A stretch of 64,000 nt of DNA from an uncultured Pseudomonadota bacterium (GTDB lineage: Bacteria; Myxococcota_A; UBA796; SXON01): assembly GCA_903844155.1 (NCBI GenBank), contig CAIMSU010000223.1, forward strand, positions 1 to 64,000, given 5' to 3'. Below the pieces are notes generated by a model. That model was not told the DNA's origin. It did not search any database and was given only the letters and a program-made list of their open reading frames with translations. Positions 18,655 through 27,747 of this stretch are shown piece after piece (the stretch's first letter is position 1; the number at the start of each line of letters is the position of its first letter). The position numbers were made by a program, and so were the translations under genes.

Positions 18655-19191
18655 TCAGAACAGCAGCGCCCCGAACTCAAAATCAAGGCCAAGATCGAGC
18701 GACAATGGCGTCGTGTCCGACGGCGTGTACCCGGCGCCGACATGCCCGCCGAGCCGCAGCCGGGCAGAACTCCCGAGCGGCACCGAGTAGCCGCCGCTCC
18801 CACCGGCCGCGAACGTTGCCGCGCCATACGTCGAAGCGCCCCACACGTACGGCCCGCTGTAGGCGCCGACCATGCGCTCCTCCGACGCAATCGCCTCGAA
18901 GTAGTATGGCAATTCCAGCCGGCCGCCGACGGTGGTGATGCCGCTCTTGGTGCCGGCGCTCTCCAGCGTCAACTCGTAGCCCACCATCGGCGTGCCACGC
19001 AGCCCCAAGCGCGGTGCGATGCCGTACTCGACCGCGAACGGCGTAAGGTCAAACTGCAGGATCGTCTGCGAGCCGTTGCTTCCCACGCCAACCAGGGGGA
19101 GCCCAAAGGCAGCGTAGAACCTGTGAGGATCCCCTTCGGCCGCCGCCGCTCGACCCGAGATCAACGCGACGACCAGCAACACGGACCCCAC
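18655..19191 (-). CDS. Outer-membrane beta-barrel-like protein
   Basis: A 178-residue exported protein with a signal peptide (LLVVALISGRAAAA). The mature part alternates hydrophobic and polar residues with many Gly and aromatic residues and ends in FEFGALLF. The terminal Phe is typical of barrel proteins. The family was not recognised. It starts at GTG 19191, four bases after the stop of the Cys-rich lipoprotein gene, and is last in a glycosyltransferase operon. Confidence 0.65.
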   Translation of the reverse strand: MGSVLLVVALISGRAAAAEGDPHRFYAAFGLPLVGVGSNGSQTILQFDLTPFAVEYGIAPRLGLRGTPMVGYELTLESAGTKSGITTVGGRLELPYYFEAIASEERMVGAYSGPYVWGASTYGAATFAAGGSGGYSVPLGSSARLRLGGHVGAGYTPSDTTPLSLDLGLDFEFGALLF

Positions 19192-19195
19192 GCCC

Positions 19196-19597
19196 CTACC
19201 CTCCCGCCGCGTAGCGCACGCACGCGTAGAATTTGTCCGAACATGCTGCGCTATCGCCGCAGGTGCCGTGGTCGCCTTCGCAATCCGCCACGAGCGCCGA
19301 GCTCAGCCAGCCGCCGCAGGACTCCAGCGTGTCGTAGCAGGCGATGTTCGGCGAGGCCTGCATGCACGTGGCCCAGTCCGCGTCACAGCCGAGGCCGCCG
19401 CAGGTGTTCAGCGCGTCGTAGTTCGTGGCGTTGCCCGCCTGAAGATCGGCGGTGCAGGTCGGTGGGTCGGCGTTCGCTGCGGCGCCGCACGTGTAGTAGG
19501 CGTCGTTCGTGGCGGCCGCATCGTCGAGGTACGTCAAAAAGCAGGTCTGCTCGACGTCGTCCTGGGTCTTGCATGCGAGGAACATGGCGAGGAGCAT
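19196..19597 (-). CDS. Small Cys-rich lipoprotein
   Basis: A 133-residue protein with a very short signal segment and lipobox (MFLAC, Cys9). The mature part has about a dozen cysteines, often spaced CGGxxC or as pairs about 10 residues apart, pointing to a disulphide-stabilised extracytoplasmic fold. No family was recognised. A similar style is seen in the lipoprotein at 59407. It lies two bases downstream of the glycosyltransferase stop. Confidence 0.65.
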   Translation of the reverse strand: MLLAMFLACKTQDDVEQTCFLTYLDDAAATNDAYYTCGAAANADPPTCTADLQAGNATNYDALNTCGGLGCDADWATCMQASPNIACYDTLESCGGWLSSALVADCEGDHGTCGDSAACSDKFYACVRYAAGG

Positions 19598-19599
19598 GC

Positions 19600-20541
19600 C
19601 TAAGCATACCCCGATGTGGCGCGAAGGACGCGGACGGCCCGCTCGGGCCCGTGCCTCGCCGCCACGAATTCGACGGCGGCCTCCCGGGCACCCGCCCCGA
19701 ATTCCGGAAGCGGGTCCACGTCCGGATCCGCGAGAACCGCCATCGCCGCTTCGGGCAGCCCCCCAACGGGCGAGCCAACGGTCGGGATGCCTCGGGCCGC
19801 CGCCTCGACCAGCACGAGACCAAAGCCCTCCGCGCCCGTTCCGTCGCTGTCGGTGCGGGAGAGGAGGACGGCGGCGTGGTGGCCGTCCCAGGGGATCCCG
19901 GCGCGGGCGAGGCGGCCAGTGAACGTGGCGCGAACACCCAGATCGCGGGCGAGGAGTTCAAGCGCGGAGCGGGCGGGGCCGTCGCCGACAACGGTGAGCG
20001 GGCGACCACAGCGCGCGGCGAGGCGGATGGCACGGTCCACGCCCTTGAGCGGGCCGAGGCGGGCGATCGCGAGGAGCGCGTCACCGGGGATCGCGCGAGG
20101 AGCCGGCGCGAGCGGCATCGGGAGGACGGTGTGGGGTGCAGCAAGCAGGCCGCCGAGGAAGCGGGAGACGGGCAGAAGCACAGCGCCCCGCTTCACGGCG
20201 TCGAGGCCGGGCTGGGCGGCAGTACGGGTGAGGTCGGAGCCGTGAAAGACAGCGGAGACGTCGGCGCGGCCGATGAGGGAGACCGCGAGGGGCCAGGTCG
20301 CGGCGACGACGCGGTCGCCGGACTTCAGCCGCGGCAACACCTGCGCAGCCACCCAGACGTGCCCCCAGGTCTGCCACGATCGGCCCCAGAGCGGCGTCGT
20401 CCCCACTGACCCCACCCTCCTCGGCGTATACACCCGAACTTCCTCGCCCGCGGCGGTCAACGCAGCCGCCGTGTCCGCCGCCCAGGACGCGATCCCCCCG
20501 TCCATCGGCGGAAAGTCCATCGTGACCAGATGCCAGGTCAT
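19600..20541 (-). CDS. GT4-family glycosyltransferase
   Basis: A 313-residue GT-B glycosyltransferase (group 1). The N-terminal acceptor domain begins MTWHLVTMDFPPMDGGIASW. The C-terminal nucleotide-sugar domain has LLAIARLGPLKGVDRAI, VVGDGPARSALE and the EX7E-type motif EGFGLVLVEAAARGIP. It is probably cytoplasmic or membrane-associated, and is likely to act on envelope glycans given the GT9 partner that overlaps it by ATGA. The substrate cannot be predicted. Confidence 0.85.
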   Translation of the reverse strand: MTWHLVTMDFPPMDGGIASWAADTAAALTAAGEEVRVYTPRRVGSVGTTPLWGRSWQTWGHVWVAAQVLPRLKSGDRVVAATWPLAVSLIGRADVSAVFHGSDLTRTAAQPGLDAVKRGAVLLPVSRFLGGLLAAPHTVLPMPLAPAPRAIPGDALLAIARLGPLKGVDRAIRLAARCGRPLTVVGDGPARSALELLARDLGVRATFTGRLARAGIPWDGHHAAVLLSRTDSDGTGAEGFGLVLVEAAARGIPTVGSPVGGLPEAAMAVLADPDVDPLPEFGAGAREAAVEFVAARHGPERAVRVLRATSGYA

Positions 20542-21386
20542 GCCGCTCCAGAGCGCGGGGCCGTCACGCGCTCAATCGCGGCGATCACCCGGGCAACGTC
20601 GATCCCCCGCATGCAGGCGTGGTCCCCGACGGCGCACACGGCCCCGCCGAAGCGCGAGCACGGTCGACACGGCAGCGGCAACTCGACCGCCTCCCCAGCG
20701 TGGCACCAGAACCCGTCTGCCGATGTTGTCGGCCCAAAAATCCCGACAACGGGGAGACCTACCGCCGCCGCGAGGTGCAGCAGGCCCGTGTCGCCGCCAA
20801 CCAACGCGCAGGCCCCGTTCATCGCCTCCAATGTCCGGACCCAGCCGTCCTCGCAGACGCCGCCGATGTCCGCGATCGCCGCCTCATCGCCGGGACCTCC
20901 GAGCGCGCGGACAGGCCCCGGCCAGGCCTTCGCCAGCGCGCGCCAGTACGGCCAGCGCTTCGTGGCGTGCGCCGCCCCCGGCGCGATGATCAGCGTGCCG
21001 CCTCGCTCCGCGGCCGGGAACCAGGGAGCCGGCGCGACCGCCACGCCTGCCGCCAACGCGTACCGGTCGACGACGAGATCGCCGGGCCGCGTCTTGAACG
21101 CGACATGCAGGCGACGACGCAGGTCCTGGCGTTCGACGCCACGGACGTTCCGGCCGAGCGTCAGCCTCCGGCTCGCGGGCGAGTTGTGGAGGTCGACGAT
21201 GGGGACGTCGGGAAGCACGTCGCCGGGGACGTAGACCGCGCTGACACCCCGGGCGCGAGCGATGAGGTCCGCGTAGCGTGGCAGCGTCAACACGCCCGTG
21301 TCGCCCGGAAAGGCCGCAGTGATCGCGCCGACGAGCACAACGTCCCCGAGCGACGAGAGGCGAACGAGGACACGATCAGGCGGCAT
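20538..21386 (-). CDS. GT9-family (heptosyltransferase-like) glycosyltransferase
   Basis: A 282-residue protein of the ADP-heptose:LPS heptosyltransferase family. The N-terminus RVLVRLSSLGDVVL is the family's usual opening, and the C-terminal domain has LVGGDTGLLHLAAAVGLPVVGIFGPT. A Cys-rich stretch near the end (CRPCSRFGGAVC, then C) is common in this family. I start at the ATG ending at 21386 rather than an upstream in-frame codon because homology begins there. It is first in an operon with the GT4 enzyme, a lipoprotein and a barrel-like protein. Confidence 0.85.
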   Translation of the reverse strand: MPPDRVLVRLSSLGDVVLVGAITAAFPGDTGVLTLPRYADLIARARGVSAVYVPGDVLPDVPIVDLHNSPASRRLTLGRNVRGVERQDLRRRLHVAFKTRPGDLVVDRYALAAGVAVAPAPWFPAAERGGTLIIAPGAAHATKRWPYWRALAKAWPGPVRALGGPGDEAAIADIGGVCEDGWVRTLEAMNGACALVGGDTGLLHLAAAVGLPVVGIFGPTTSADGFWCHAGEAVELPLPCRPCSRFGGAVCAVGDHACMRGIDVARVIAAIERVTAPRSGAA

Positions 21387-21480
21387 GGGGGGTCGGCCTA
21401 TAATCCAAACGCGCTCCGAACCGCCGCCGCCTTCTTGCAACTCTGTTGCCGTATCAGGCGAGTTGGATTATCATGGAGTC

Positions 21481-22917
21481 GTGCTCCTCCTCGCCCTGAT
21501 CCCGCTCGCCGTCGCGCCCGCGCTGGACGCCGGTGCCAGGCGCGTGCTGGCGGGCGACCGCGCCTCCGAGCGGCTCTCGGCGTTGGACGCGTGGATGGCC
21601 GTGGTGGTGAGCGGCGTGGTGCTGCTCGACGTGCTGCCCGAGGGGATCGAAGAGCTGGGCATCTACGCGATCGTCGTGGCCTTCGTCGGCGCCGTGCTCA
21701 CAAGCGCCGCCCACCACGGCGGCGGCGACCGCTGGCTTGGCATCGCTGCGCTCGTTGGCCTCGGCGCCCACTCCTTCCTCGACGGCGTCGCCATCGAGAG
21801 CGCGAACGCCGCGAGCGCTCTCGGCATCGGAGCGGCGATCGCCCTGCACAATACACCGGCGGGGGTGGCGATCTGGCGCGCGGCGGGGCGTCATGGCCCT
21901 CCCGTTCTCGCGCTCGCCATCTGCGCCACCCTCCTCGGCGGCGCTGCGGGCGGGTTTGGCGTGGCGACCGGCGGTCCCGGCATCGCACCCCTGCTCGCCG
22001 GGATCCAGTGCTTTGTTGCCGGCTCCGTCCTCCACATCGCGACGGACGCCGCGATGCCGCGTGCCCGCCCCCCTGCGCCCACCGGCGCCCCCGCCCGTCC
22101 CGGTGCGGCCGCCCGATGGAGCGCCGTCGGAGCGCTTGTCGGGGCCGCGACTGTCGGGCTGGTCTGCCTCGTTCACCCCGCCGAAGCGCCGCTGGCGACC
22201 GAGCTCCAGCCCCTGCCCACCGCACTCGCGCTCTGGCTGGAAGGTGGCCCGTGGATCTTCGTCGGCCTCCTCGGGCTCACCCTCGCCGCACCCCGCCTCC
22301 CAGACCGCACGATCCCAGCGTTTGCCGGTGTTTTTGCAGCCGCCGCCTGGCTCGGCCCGATGGTGACCGGCGTCCAGGCGGCATGCCTCGGCGCGCTCCT
22401 CGTCCTGCGCCCGCCGGAAGCCGAGGGCGGCAGGGCTGCTTCCCACGACGTCGTCGCCGAGGTCGCCCCCTGGCTGCTCGCCGGGCTCGTTGCTGCGAGC
22501 CTCGTGGAACCCTGGATGGCACAGGACCTCGCCCGCGTCCCGGTCGGCGTACAGCTCGTCACCGCCGCGCTTCTGCCCTGGTTCGTCGCGTCGCCCCTGG
22601 CGCTCGCACCCGTTGCAGCCGTGCTCGTCCACAAGGGCGCGGACCCCAGCGTCGCGGTCGCGCTGACCGTCCCGGCGCTGCTTTCGCCGGCCACCCGGAT
22701 CGAGCAGCTCCTCGCCAGCGCTGTCGCCCTCGCCGTAGCAGCCCTCGCGTTCTCCTCATCCGTCCCCTTCGCCATCCCCGACCTGCACGCCTCGGCGGCC
22801 CACCCGCACAGCCTCATCGAGTACGCGTCGGGCACCGCGGTGGCCGTGCTGACCCTCGCTGCCCTGCTCCGGGCTGGCTTGTTCGGGTTCGCCCGCACGC
22901 TCTCCACGGCGCGATAA
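21481..22917 (+). CDS. ZIP-like metal transporter with a long C-terminal membrane extension
   Basis: A 478-residue polytopic membrane protein. The first 170 or so residues have ZIP-family metal-site motifs in neighbouring helices: AHSFLDGVAI (H97, D101) and ALHNTPAGVAI (H123, N124, P126). ZIP proteins import divalent metals such as Zn2+. The remaining 300 residues add several hydrophobic segments that ZIP proteins usually lack. The start is uncertain: GTG 21481 gives a normal hydrophobic N-terminus, and TTG 21463 is possible. The 94 bases upstream hold TATAAT at 21399 on this strand. Confidence 0.7.
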   Translation: MLLLALIPLAVAPALDAGARRVLAGDRASERLSALDAWMAVVVSGVVLLDVLPEGIEELGIYAIVVAFVGAVLTSAAHHGGGDRWLGIAALVGLGAHSFLDGVAIESANAASALGIGAAIALHNTPAGVAIWRAAGRHGPPVLALAICATLLGGAAGGFGVATGGPGIAPLLAGIQCFVAGSVLHIATDAAMPRARPPAPTGAPARPGAAARWSAVGALVGAATVGLVCLVHPAEAPLATELQPLPTALALWLEGGPWIFVGLLGLTLAAPRLPDRTIPAFAGVFAAAAWLGPMVTGVQAACLGALLVLRPPEAEGGRAASHDVVAEVAPWLLAGLVAASLVEPWMAQDLARVPVGVQLVTAALLPWFVASPLALAPVAAVLVHKGADPSVAVALTVPALLSPATRIEQLLASAVALAVAALAFSSSVPFAIPDLHASAAHPHSLIEYASGTAVAVLTLAALLRAGLFGFARTLSTAR

Positions 22918-22927
22918 CGGCCGCGGC

Positions 22928-24667
22928 ATGGTCGTCTACCGCCTCTCCGCCCCAAGCCCCGGCACGCACCGCCTGCATGTCGAGGCGACGTTCCCGCGCG
23001 GCGGCACCTTCGCGTTCCCGAGCTGGGCGCCGGGCAGCTACTTGCAGCGCGAGTTTGCCAGGAACCTTCGTGATCTCTCGGCATCCACGCCCGAGGGCGG
23101 TCCCCTCCCCTACTCACGCGTTTCCCGGAATGAATGGCGTGTGGACGTTGTCGGACCGGTGGTCATGCGGTACGAGGTCTACTGCCGAGAAAAGAGTGTT
23201 CGGACGCCGTATGTCGATGAGTCCCTGTGGTTCTTCCTCCCCTCCAACGTCCTGCTGTACGATCCCGCTGACACCAGCGCCGGCTTCGAGGTCCGATTCG
23301 ACGTTCCCCGCGGCCTGACCGCCGTCTGCGCGCTTGGTGAGCGCCACAGCCATGGCCCCGGCGAATCCGCCTGCTTCCACGCCGAGACCGTCGACAAGCT
23401 GATGGACGCCCCGATCAGCGTCGCCGCGTTTGAGCACACCGAATTCGCCGTCGACGGCATCGCGCACCACCACTGGATCGAGCCCGGCCACAACGGGGAC
23501 ATCGCCAGGATGAACGCGGACCTTGAGCGTATCGTACGCGCCGCCCGGGACACCGTCGGCGTCCTCCCGTACGGCGTCTACCACTTCATCAGCCTGACCA
23601 TGGCGCGGGGACACGGCGGCCTCGAACACAACGACTGCAGCGTGCTGCTCCGGCCCCGCCTCGGGTTCGCGGACCCGAAGGGCTACGAAGAATTCCTCAC
23701 GTTGGCCGCCCATGAACACTTCCACGCCTGGAACGTGAAGCGGATCCGACCCGCCGGCCTGGGCCCGCCGTTTGACTACCGGCGGGAACACTACATCTAC
23801 GATCTCTGGTGGCTGGAGGGCGGCACGGTCTACTACGAGGAGCGCATTGCCTACCGGGCGGGTGTGGTCTCGGCCGACCGGCACCTGGAGCGCATGGCCG
23901 AGCTGGTCCGGGACCTGCGCTCCCAGCCAGGCCGCCTGCACCAGTCGCTTGAAGACTCGAGCTTTGACGCCTGGATAAAGCTGTACCGCCCGGGCGAGGA
24001 CAGCAAGAACTCGACGATCAGCTACTACCTCAAGGGCGCGGTGGTCGTGTGGGCCATGGACCTGGAGCTGCTGGCGTTGACCGGTGGAAAGCGAGGGGTC
24101 GACGACCTCCTTCGGTGGCTGTGGACGGAGTGGGGCGCTCGCGACCTGGGTTTTCCGGACCGGACGGCCCTGCTGGAGGGCGCAGCCCGGATCGCCGGCG
24201 CCGATCCGGACGGGGGCTGGGCGAGGTGGTGGGACCGGCACGTTTGCGGGACGGGCGAGGTGGAGATCGAGGCGGCCTGCGAGAAGGCGGGGTTGCAGCT
24301 TCGATGGAGCGGCGGCGGGACGCCCTGGCTCGGCGTCGAGACACAGAGTGGCGAGCGCATCGTCGTCAGCGCTGTCCGGGAGGATGGCCCGTCGGCGACC
24401 GCGCTCGCTCCGGGAGACGAGATCCTGGCGTTCAACGACGAGCGCGTGCTCGGCTCGGACCTCGGTGACCGGCTGAAAGCGCTCAAAGCGGGCACCGACA
24501 TGCGCATCCTCGTCGCCCGCGACGGTCGCATCCTGGAACGGAAGGTCACGCTCGGTCTCTCGCCGCCCACCGAATTGAAAATCGAGCGGGCTGCGGCTAT
24601 TACCGACGGGATACAGGCGGTTCGGACCGCCTGGCTTTCCCTGCCTCCTTCGGCCCACACCCCCTGA
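22928..24667 (+). CDS. M61-family peptidase with PDZ domain
   Basis: A 579-residue metallopeptidase of the glycyl-aminopeptidase (M61) family. An N-terminal beta domain precedes the catalytic motif HEHFHAWNVKRIRP (zinc ligands H262 and H266, catalytic E263). The third ligand is expected to be E297 in WWLEGGTVYYEE, where the usual EGFT is EGGT. A PDZ-like domain occupies about residues 470-540 (LGVETQSGERIVVSAV). I see no signal peptide, so it is probably cytoplasmic. It lies 10 bases downstream of the ZIP-like gene. Confidence 0.85.
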   Translation: MVVYRLSAPSPGTHRLHVEATFPRGGTFAFPSWAPGSYLQREFARNLRDLSASTPEGGPLPYSRVSRNEWRVDVVGPVVMRYEVYCREKSVRTPYVDESLWFFLPSNVLLYDPADTSAGFEVRFDVPRGLTAVCALGERHSHGPGESACFHAETVDKLMDAPISVAAFEHTEFAVDGIAHHHWIEPGHNGDIARMNADLERIVRAARDTVGVLPYGVYHFISLTMARGHGGLEHNDCSVLLRPRLGFADPKGYEEFLTLAAHEHFHAWNVKRIRPAGLGPPFDYRREHYIYDLWWLEGGTVYYEERIAYRAGVVSADRHLERMAELVRDLRSQPGRLHQSLEDSSFDAWIKLYRPGEDSKNSTISYYLKGAVVVWAMDLELLALTGGKRGVDDLLRWLWTEWGARDLGFPDRTALLEGAARIAGADPDGGWARWWDRHVCGTGEVEIEAACEKAGLQLRWSGGGTPWLGVETQSGERIVVSAVREDGPSATALAPGDEILAFNDERVLGSDLGDRLKALKAGTDMRILVARDGRILERKVTLGLSPPTELKIERAAAITDGIQAVRTAWLSLPPSAHTP

Positions 24668-24692
24668 CCCCCGACACGACGGACGCCGCACC

Positions 24693-25658
24693 ATGCCGGT
24701 CCCGCCCAAGAGCGCCCCCGCATCCAAGCAGCAGGAATTGCTGCTGGCTGACGACGACGCGGCGGGCGAGAAGACCCGCAAGGTCCACCTCCTGCGCAGC
24801 GGCCCGTCGCGAAAGGTGGTCGTCAACACGCTGCGTGTCGTCGCCGGTCGGGACATGCTCCGCTATGTGACGTTGGAGGAGGATGAATCGGTAGTTATCG
24901 GCCGCGATGAGACGGCGACGCTCTCGCTGACGGACGCCTCAGTCTCGCGCCGGCATGCCAAGGTCCGGTTGATGGACGGCCAGGTGCTCGTGGAGGATCT
25001 GGGGTCGACGAACGGGACCGCGGTCAACGGCCAGATCATCGACCGTGCGGCGCTGAACGTTGGCGACCACCTTGAGATCGGCGCCGTCTCCTTGCGCCTG
25101 GATCTGTTGAGCCTCGAAGAGGTCGGCCACCTCGAAAGCGTGCTTGAACGCCTGCAAGGTGCGAAGCGCGACCCGCTCACTGGCTTGCACACACGCGCGT
25201 ACATGGACGACGAGCTGCCCGACCTGATGCAGCGCTGCGGTCGGTCCAAGGTCGACCTCTCCTGCGTTTTTCTCGACATCGACAACTTCAAGCAGGTGAA
25301 TGACCGGTTTGGCCATCAGGTTGGGGACGACGCCCTCGTCGCCGTCTCCCGGCTGCTGATGGTCAGCCTGCGCGACTCGGACCCGAGCGTCCGGTACGGC
25401 GGCGAGGAGCTACTGATGGTGCTTCAAGACTCCAACGAGAGCGCCAGCTACGAGGTCGCCGAGCGCATCCGCAAGGCGATCCACGGCCACGACTGGGCGC
25501 GCACCTCGGCCGGGCTGCGCGTGACTGCGTCGATGGGCGTCGCCCAGTGGGACGGGGTCGAGTCGCAGAAGGACTGGATCGGCCGGGCAGACAAGGCGTT
25601 GTACGCCGCCAAGGCGAGCGGCAGGAACCGGGTCATGCGGGCGAGCGAGGCGAAGTAG
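24693..25658 (+). CDS. FHA-GGDEF protein (diguanylate cyclase)
   Basis: A 321-residue signalling protein. An N-terminal FHA domain (about residues 68-120; GRDETATLSLTD, SVSRRHAKV, STNGTAVNG) should bind phosphothreonine peptides. A C-terminal GGDEF domain (about 160-315) has FLDIDNFKQVNDRFGHQVGD and the active-site variant YGGEEL, consistent with c-di-GMP synthesis. No RxxD inhibitory site is obvious. This would couple Ser/Thr phosphorylation to c-di-GMP, fitting the nearby phospho-signalling operon. Confidence 0.9.
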   Translation: MPVPPKSAPASKQQELLLADDDAAGEKTRKVHLLRSGPSRKVVVNTLRVVAGRDMLRYVTLEEDESVVIGRDETATLSLTDASVSRRHAKVRLMDGQVLVEDLGSTNGTAVNGQIIDRAALNVGDHLEIGAVSLRLDLLSLEEVGHLESVLERLQGAKRDPLTGLHTRAYMDDELPDLMQRCGRSKVDLSCVFLDIDNFKQVNDRFGHQVGDDALVAVSRLLMVSLRDSDPSVRYGGEELLMVLQDSNESASYEVAERIRKAIHGHDWARTSAGLRVTASMGVAQWDGVESQKDWIGRADKALYAAKASGRNRVMRASEAK

Positions 25659-25661
25659 GGG

Positions 25662-27668
25662 CTACTCGACGACGAGGAAGGCAGACCCGGCCCAGCTCGC
25701 GGCGTCGTCGGAATACGGTGCGCCGATGATGATGTCGTCGAGGCCGTCGCCGTTGGTGTCGCCGGCACCAGACACCGTCGAACCGGCCTCTCCCGACGCC
25801 GCGTAGTCCGAATCTGCCCGGGTGAGGTCGTAGGACGCGGGGGTCGCCCGGCCGCGAATCATGTAGGCGCCACACGTGCTGCCGATGAGGAGGTCGGCGA
25901 AGCCGTCGGCGTCGACGTCGCCCGCGCCCGCCACGCCGTCCCCCGCGTAGCAGTCGGCTGTCACCCCCGTAAAGACAGCGTCGGCGGATGCCAGATCCCC
26001 GCTTGCGAGCGAAGCCGTCCCGAGCACCAAAAACACTGCACCCGTTGACGACCCGGCAGCGGAGTCCACCGGTCGCCCGAAGAGGAGATCCGCGTAGCCA
26101 TCGCCGTTGACGTCGCCCACCCCCGCGTCCGTCCCCGGCAGTTGCTCCTCCGCGGCGCCGCTGTACGCCGCATCTGCGTCCCCCAGCGACCGGGAGATCG
26201 GCGCCGCCTCGCCACGAAGCAGGTAGACAACGCCGAAGCCGGGGTAGCGATCACTCCCGACCAGGACGTCGTCGAAACCATCGCCGTCGACGTCCCCGGC
26301 CGCCGCCACGGTCCGGCCCGCCATCTCGCCGCGGGCCTCGCCTGTGAATTCCACCGAGAGGGACGCGATGCTCCCCGACTCGGGCGTCCCGCCCCCGAGC
26401 ACGAGGAACGCAGCCCCGGCGTCCTCGCCTGCGTCGTCGTTCGCTCCCGCCCCCAGGACCAGATCGGCGAACCCGTCGCCGTCCACATCCCCCGCGCCCG
26501 CCGCGTCACTGAGCAGCCCGGTGTAGACGGCATCGGCCGCTCCGAGCCCCCGCGAGGTCGGGGCCGAGCCCCCAAGGACGAGCCACGCCGCTGCGTAGGC
26601 GCCCGCGTCGGTCGTGTCTGCACCCGCGAGGACGATGTCGTCGTACCCGTCACCGTCAACGTCGCCCGCCTTGGCAACCGCGCACCCGATCCCGTCTGCG
26701 GCCCCCTCGCCCGTCAAGATGACGTCGGCCAGTCCCAGGTCGCCGGACGTGTGCGCCCGCCCGCCGAGGATCACGTAAGCGACGCCTGCCTCGCTCCCAC
26801 CCCGGTCACTCCCGTACGCCCCCACGATCACGTCCGCGTACCCATCCCCGTTGACGTCCCCGAGGCCGGCGACGCCGCTCCCGGCGTGATCCGCGGCCGC
26901 CTCGCCGACGAATTCGACGCCGACTGCGCCAAGATCGAGCACCGTGTCCTTCGCCCCGTCGCAGTCCTCGTCCACCTCGTCGCCGACGATCTCGGCTTCT
27001 CCGGGGTTCGCGTTCGGGTCGGCGTCGTCGCAGTCCCCGGACACGGGCGCCCCGGTCCCGGTGACGCAGTCGAGGCTGGAGCCCGGCCAGGTCCTGTCGG
27101 TCCCGTAGTTGTCGTTGTCGTCGTCGACCCAGCATTGGTCGACGCCATCGCAGTCCTGATCGATGCCGTCGCCGATGATCTCGTTCGCGTGTGGGTGGAT
27201 GGCCGGGTCGGAGTCATCGCAATCGTTGCCGCCCGCGGACACCGCCGTGTATTCGTCGTCGTCGGCGTCCCCAAGGTTCTGCACCGAAATCGTGACGGTC
27301 GCCGTGCGGGTGTTTCCGGCCGAGTCCGTCGCCTGCGCCGAGACGGTGTGGTCGCCATTCCCGAGCCCACCCGTGCTTCGAACGGTCTCCACGCGCGAGG
27401 ACGCCGAGGTGAGGATGACCTGCCCGTCCACCAGCAGGTCGAGGGTCGCGACGGCGCGGTCGTCGGACGCCTCGGCGTCGATGCGAAAGTAGTCTTCGAC
27501 GACGTCGCCGTCATTCGGTTCGAACAGCGCGACGCGCGGCGGCGATGAGTCCACCGGCGCGGACATCTCCCCCGAGTCCGCCGCGGGGGGCCCCGAATGG
27601 TGCCTTGTCGCCTCCGGGGAGGGCGCGCCGCAGCCAGCCATCCACACGAACGGAAACGCCCAGATCAT
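25662..27668 (-). CDS. FG-GAP / integrin-alpha-like lipoprotein with MopE-type repeats
   Basis: A 668-residue surface lipoprotein with lipobox VWMAGC. After a linker there is an Ig-like domain (residues about 45-135), two Asp/Cys repeats (GDGIDQDCDG, GDEVDEDCDG), then about seven FG-GAP repeats with DVNGDGYADV-type Ca2+-binding loops that should form a beta-propeller. I start at ATG 27668 because the signal peptide follows directly and a TATTCT hexamer lies six bases upstream, though the frame is open further 5'. Confidence 0.85.
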   Translation of the reverse strand: MIWAFPFVWMAGCGAPSPEATRHHSGPPAADSGEMSAPVDSSPPRVALFEPNDGDVVEDYFRIDAEASDDRAVATLDLLVDGQVILTSASSRVETVRSTGGLGNGDHTVSAQATDSAGNTRTATVTISVQNLGDADDDEYTAVSAGGNDCDDSDPAIHPHANEIIGDGIDQDCDGVDQCWVDDDNDNYGTDRTWPGSSLDCVTGTGAPVSGDCDDADPNANPGEAEIVGDEVDEDCDGAKDTVLDLGAVGVEFVGEAAADHAGSGVAGLGDVNGDGYADVIVGAYGSDRGGSEAGVAYVILGGRAHTSGDLGLADVILTGEGAADGIGCAVAKAGDVDGDGYDDIVLAGADTTDAGAYAAAWLVLGGSAPTSRGLGAADAVYTGLLSDAAGAGDVDGDGFADLVLGAGANDDAGEDAGAAFLVLGGGTPESGSIASLSVEFTGEARGEMAGRTVAAAGDVDGDGFDDVLVGSDRYPGFGVVYLLRGEAAPISRSLGDADAAYSGAAEEQLPGTDAGVGDVNGDGYADLLFGRPVDSAAGSSTGAVFLVLGTASLASGDLASADAVFTGVTADCYAGDGVAGAGDVDADGFADLLIGSTCGAYMIRGRATPASYDLTRADSDYAASGEAGSTVSGAGDTNGDGLDDIIIGAPYSDDAASWAGSAFLVVE

Positions 27669-27674
27669 GTCGTC

Positions 27675-27680
27675 AGAATA
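27675..27680 (-). promoter_or_regulatory. -10-like hexamer, leaderless start of FG-GAP gene
   Basis: TATTCT on the minus strand ends six bases before the ATG at 27668. It supports this start over the open frame upstream. Confidence 0.4.
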
Positions 27681-27747
27681 CGCCACTTGCTGCGAGATCC
27701 CATGCTCCGCGCCGAATTCTTGATAGCTCCCCACCCCGGAGCGCCCG

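Noticed and set aside
21399-21404. Perfect TATAAT between the GT9 and ZIP-like genes
   Set aside because: It may be a promoter, but no -35 or matching start-site spacing was found on either strand, so I only mention it in the ZIP-like entry.
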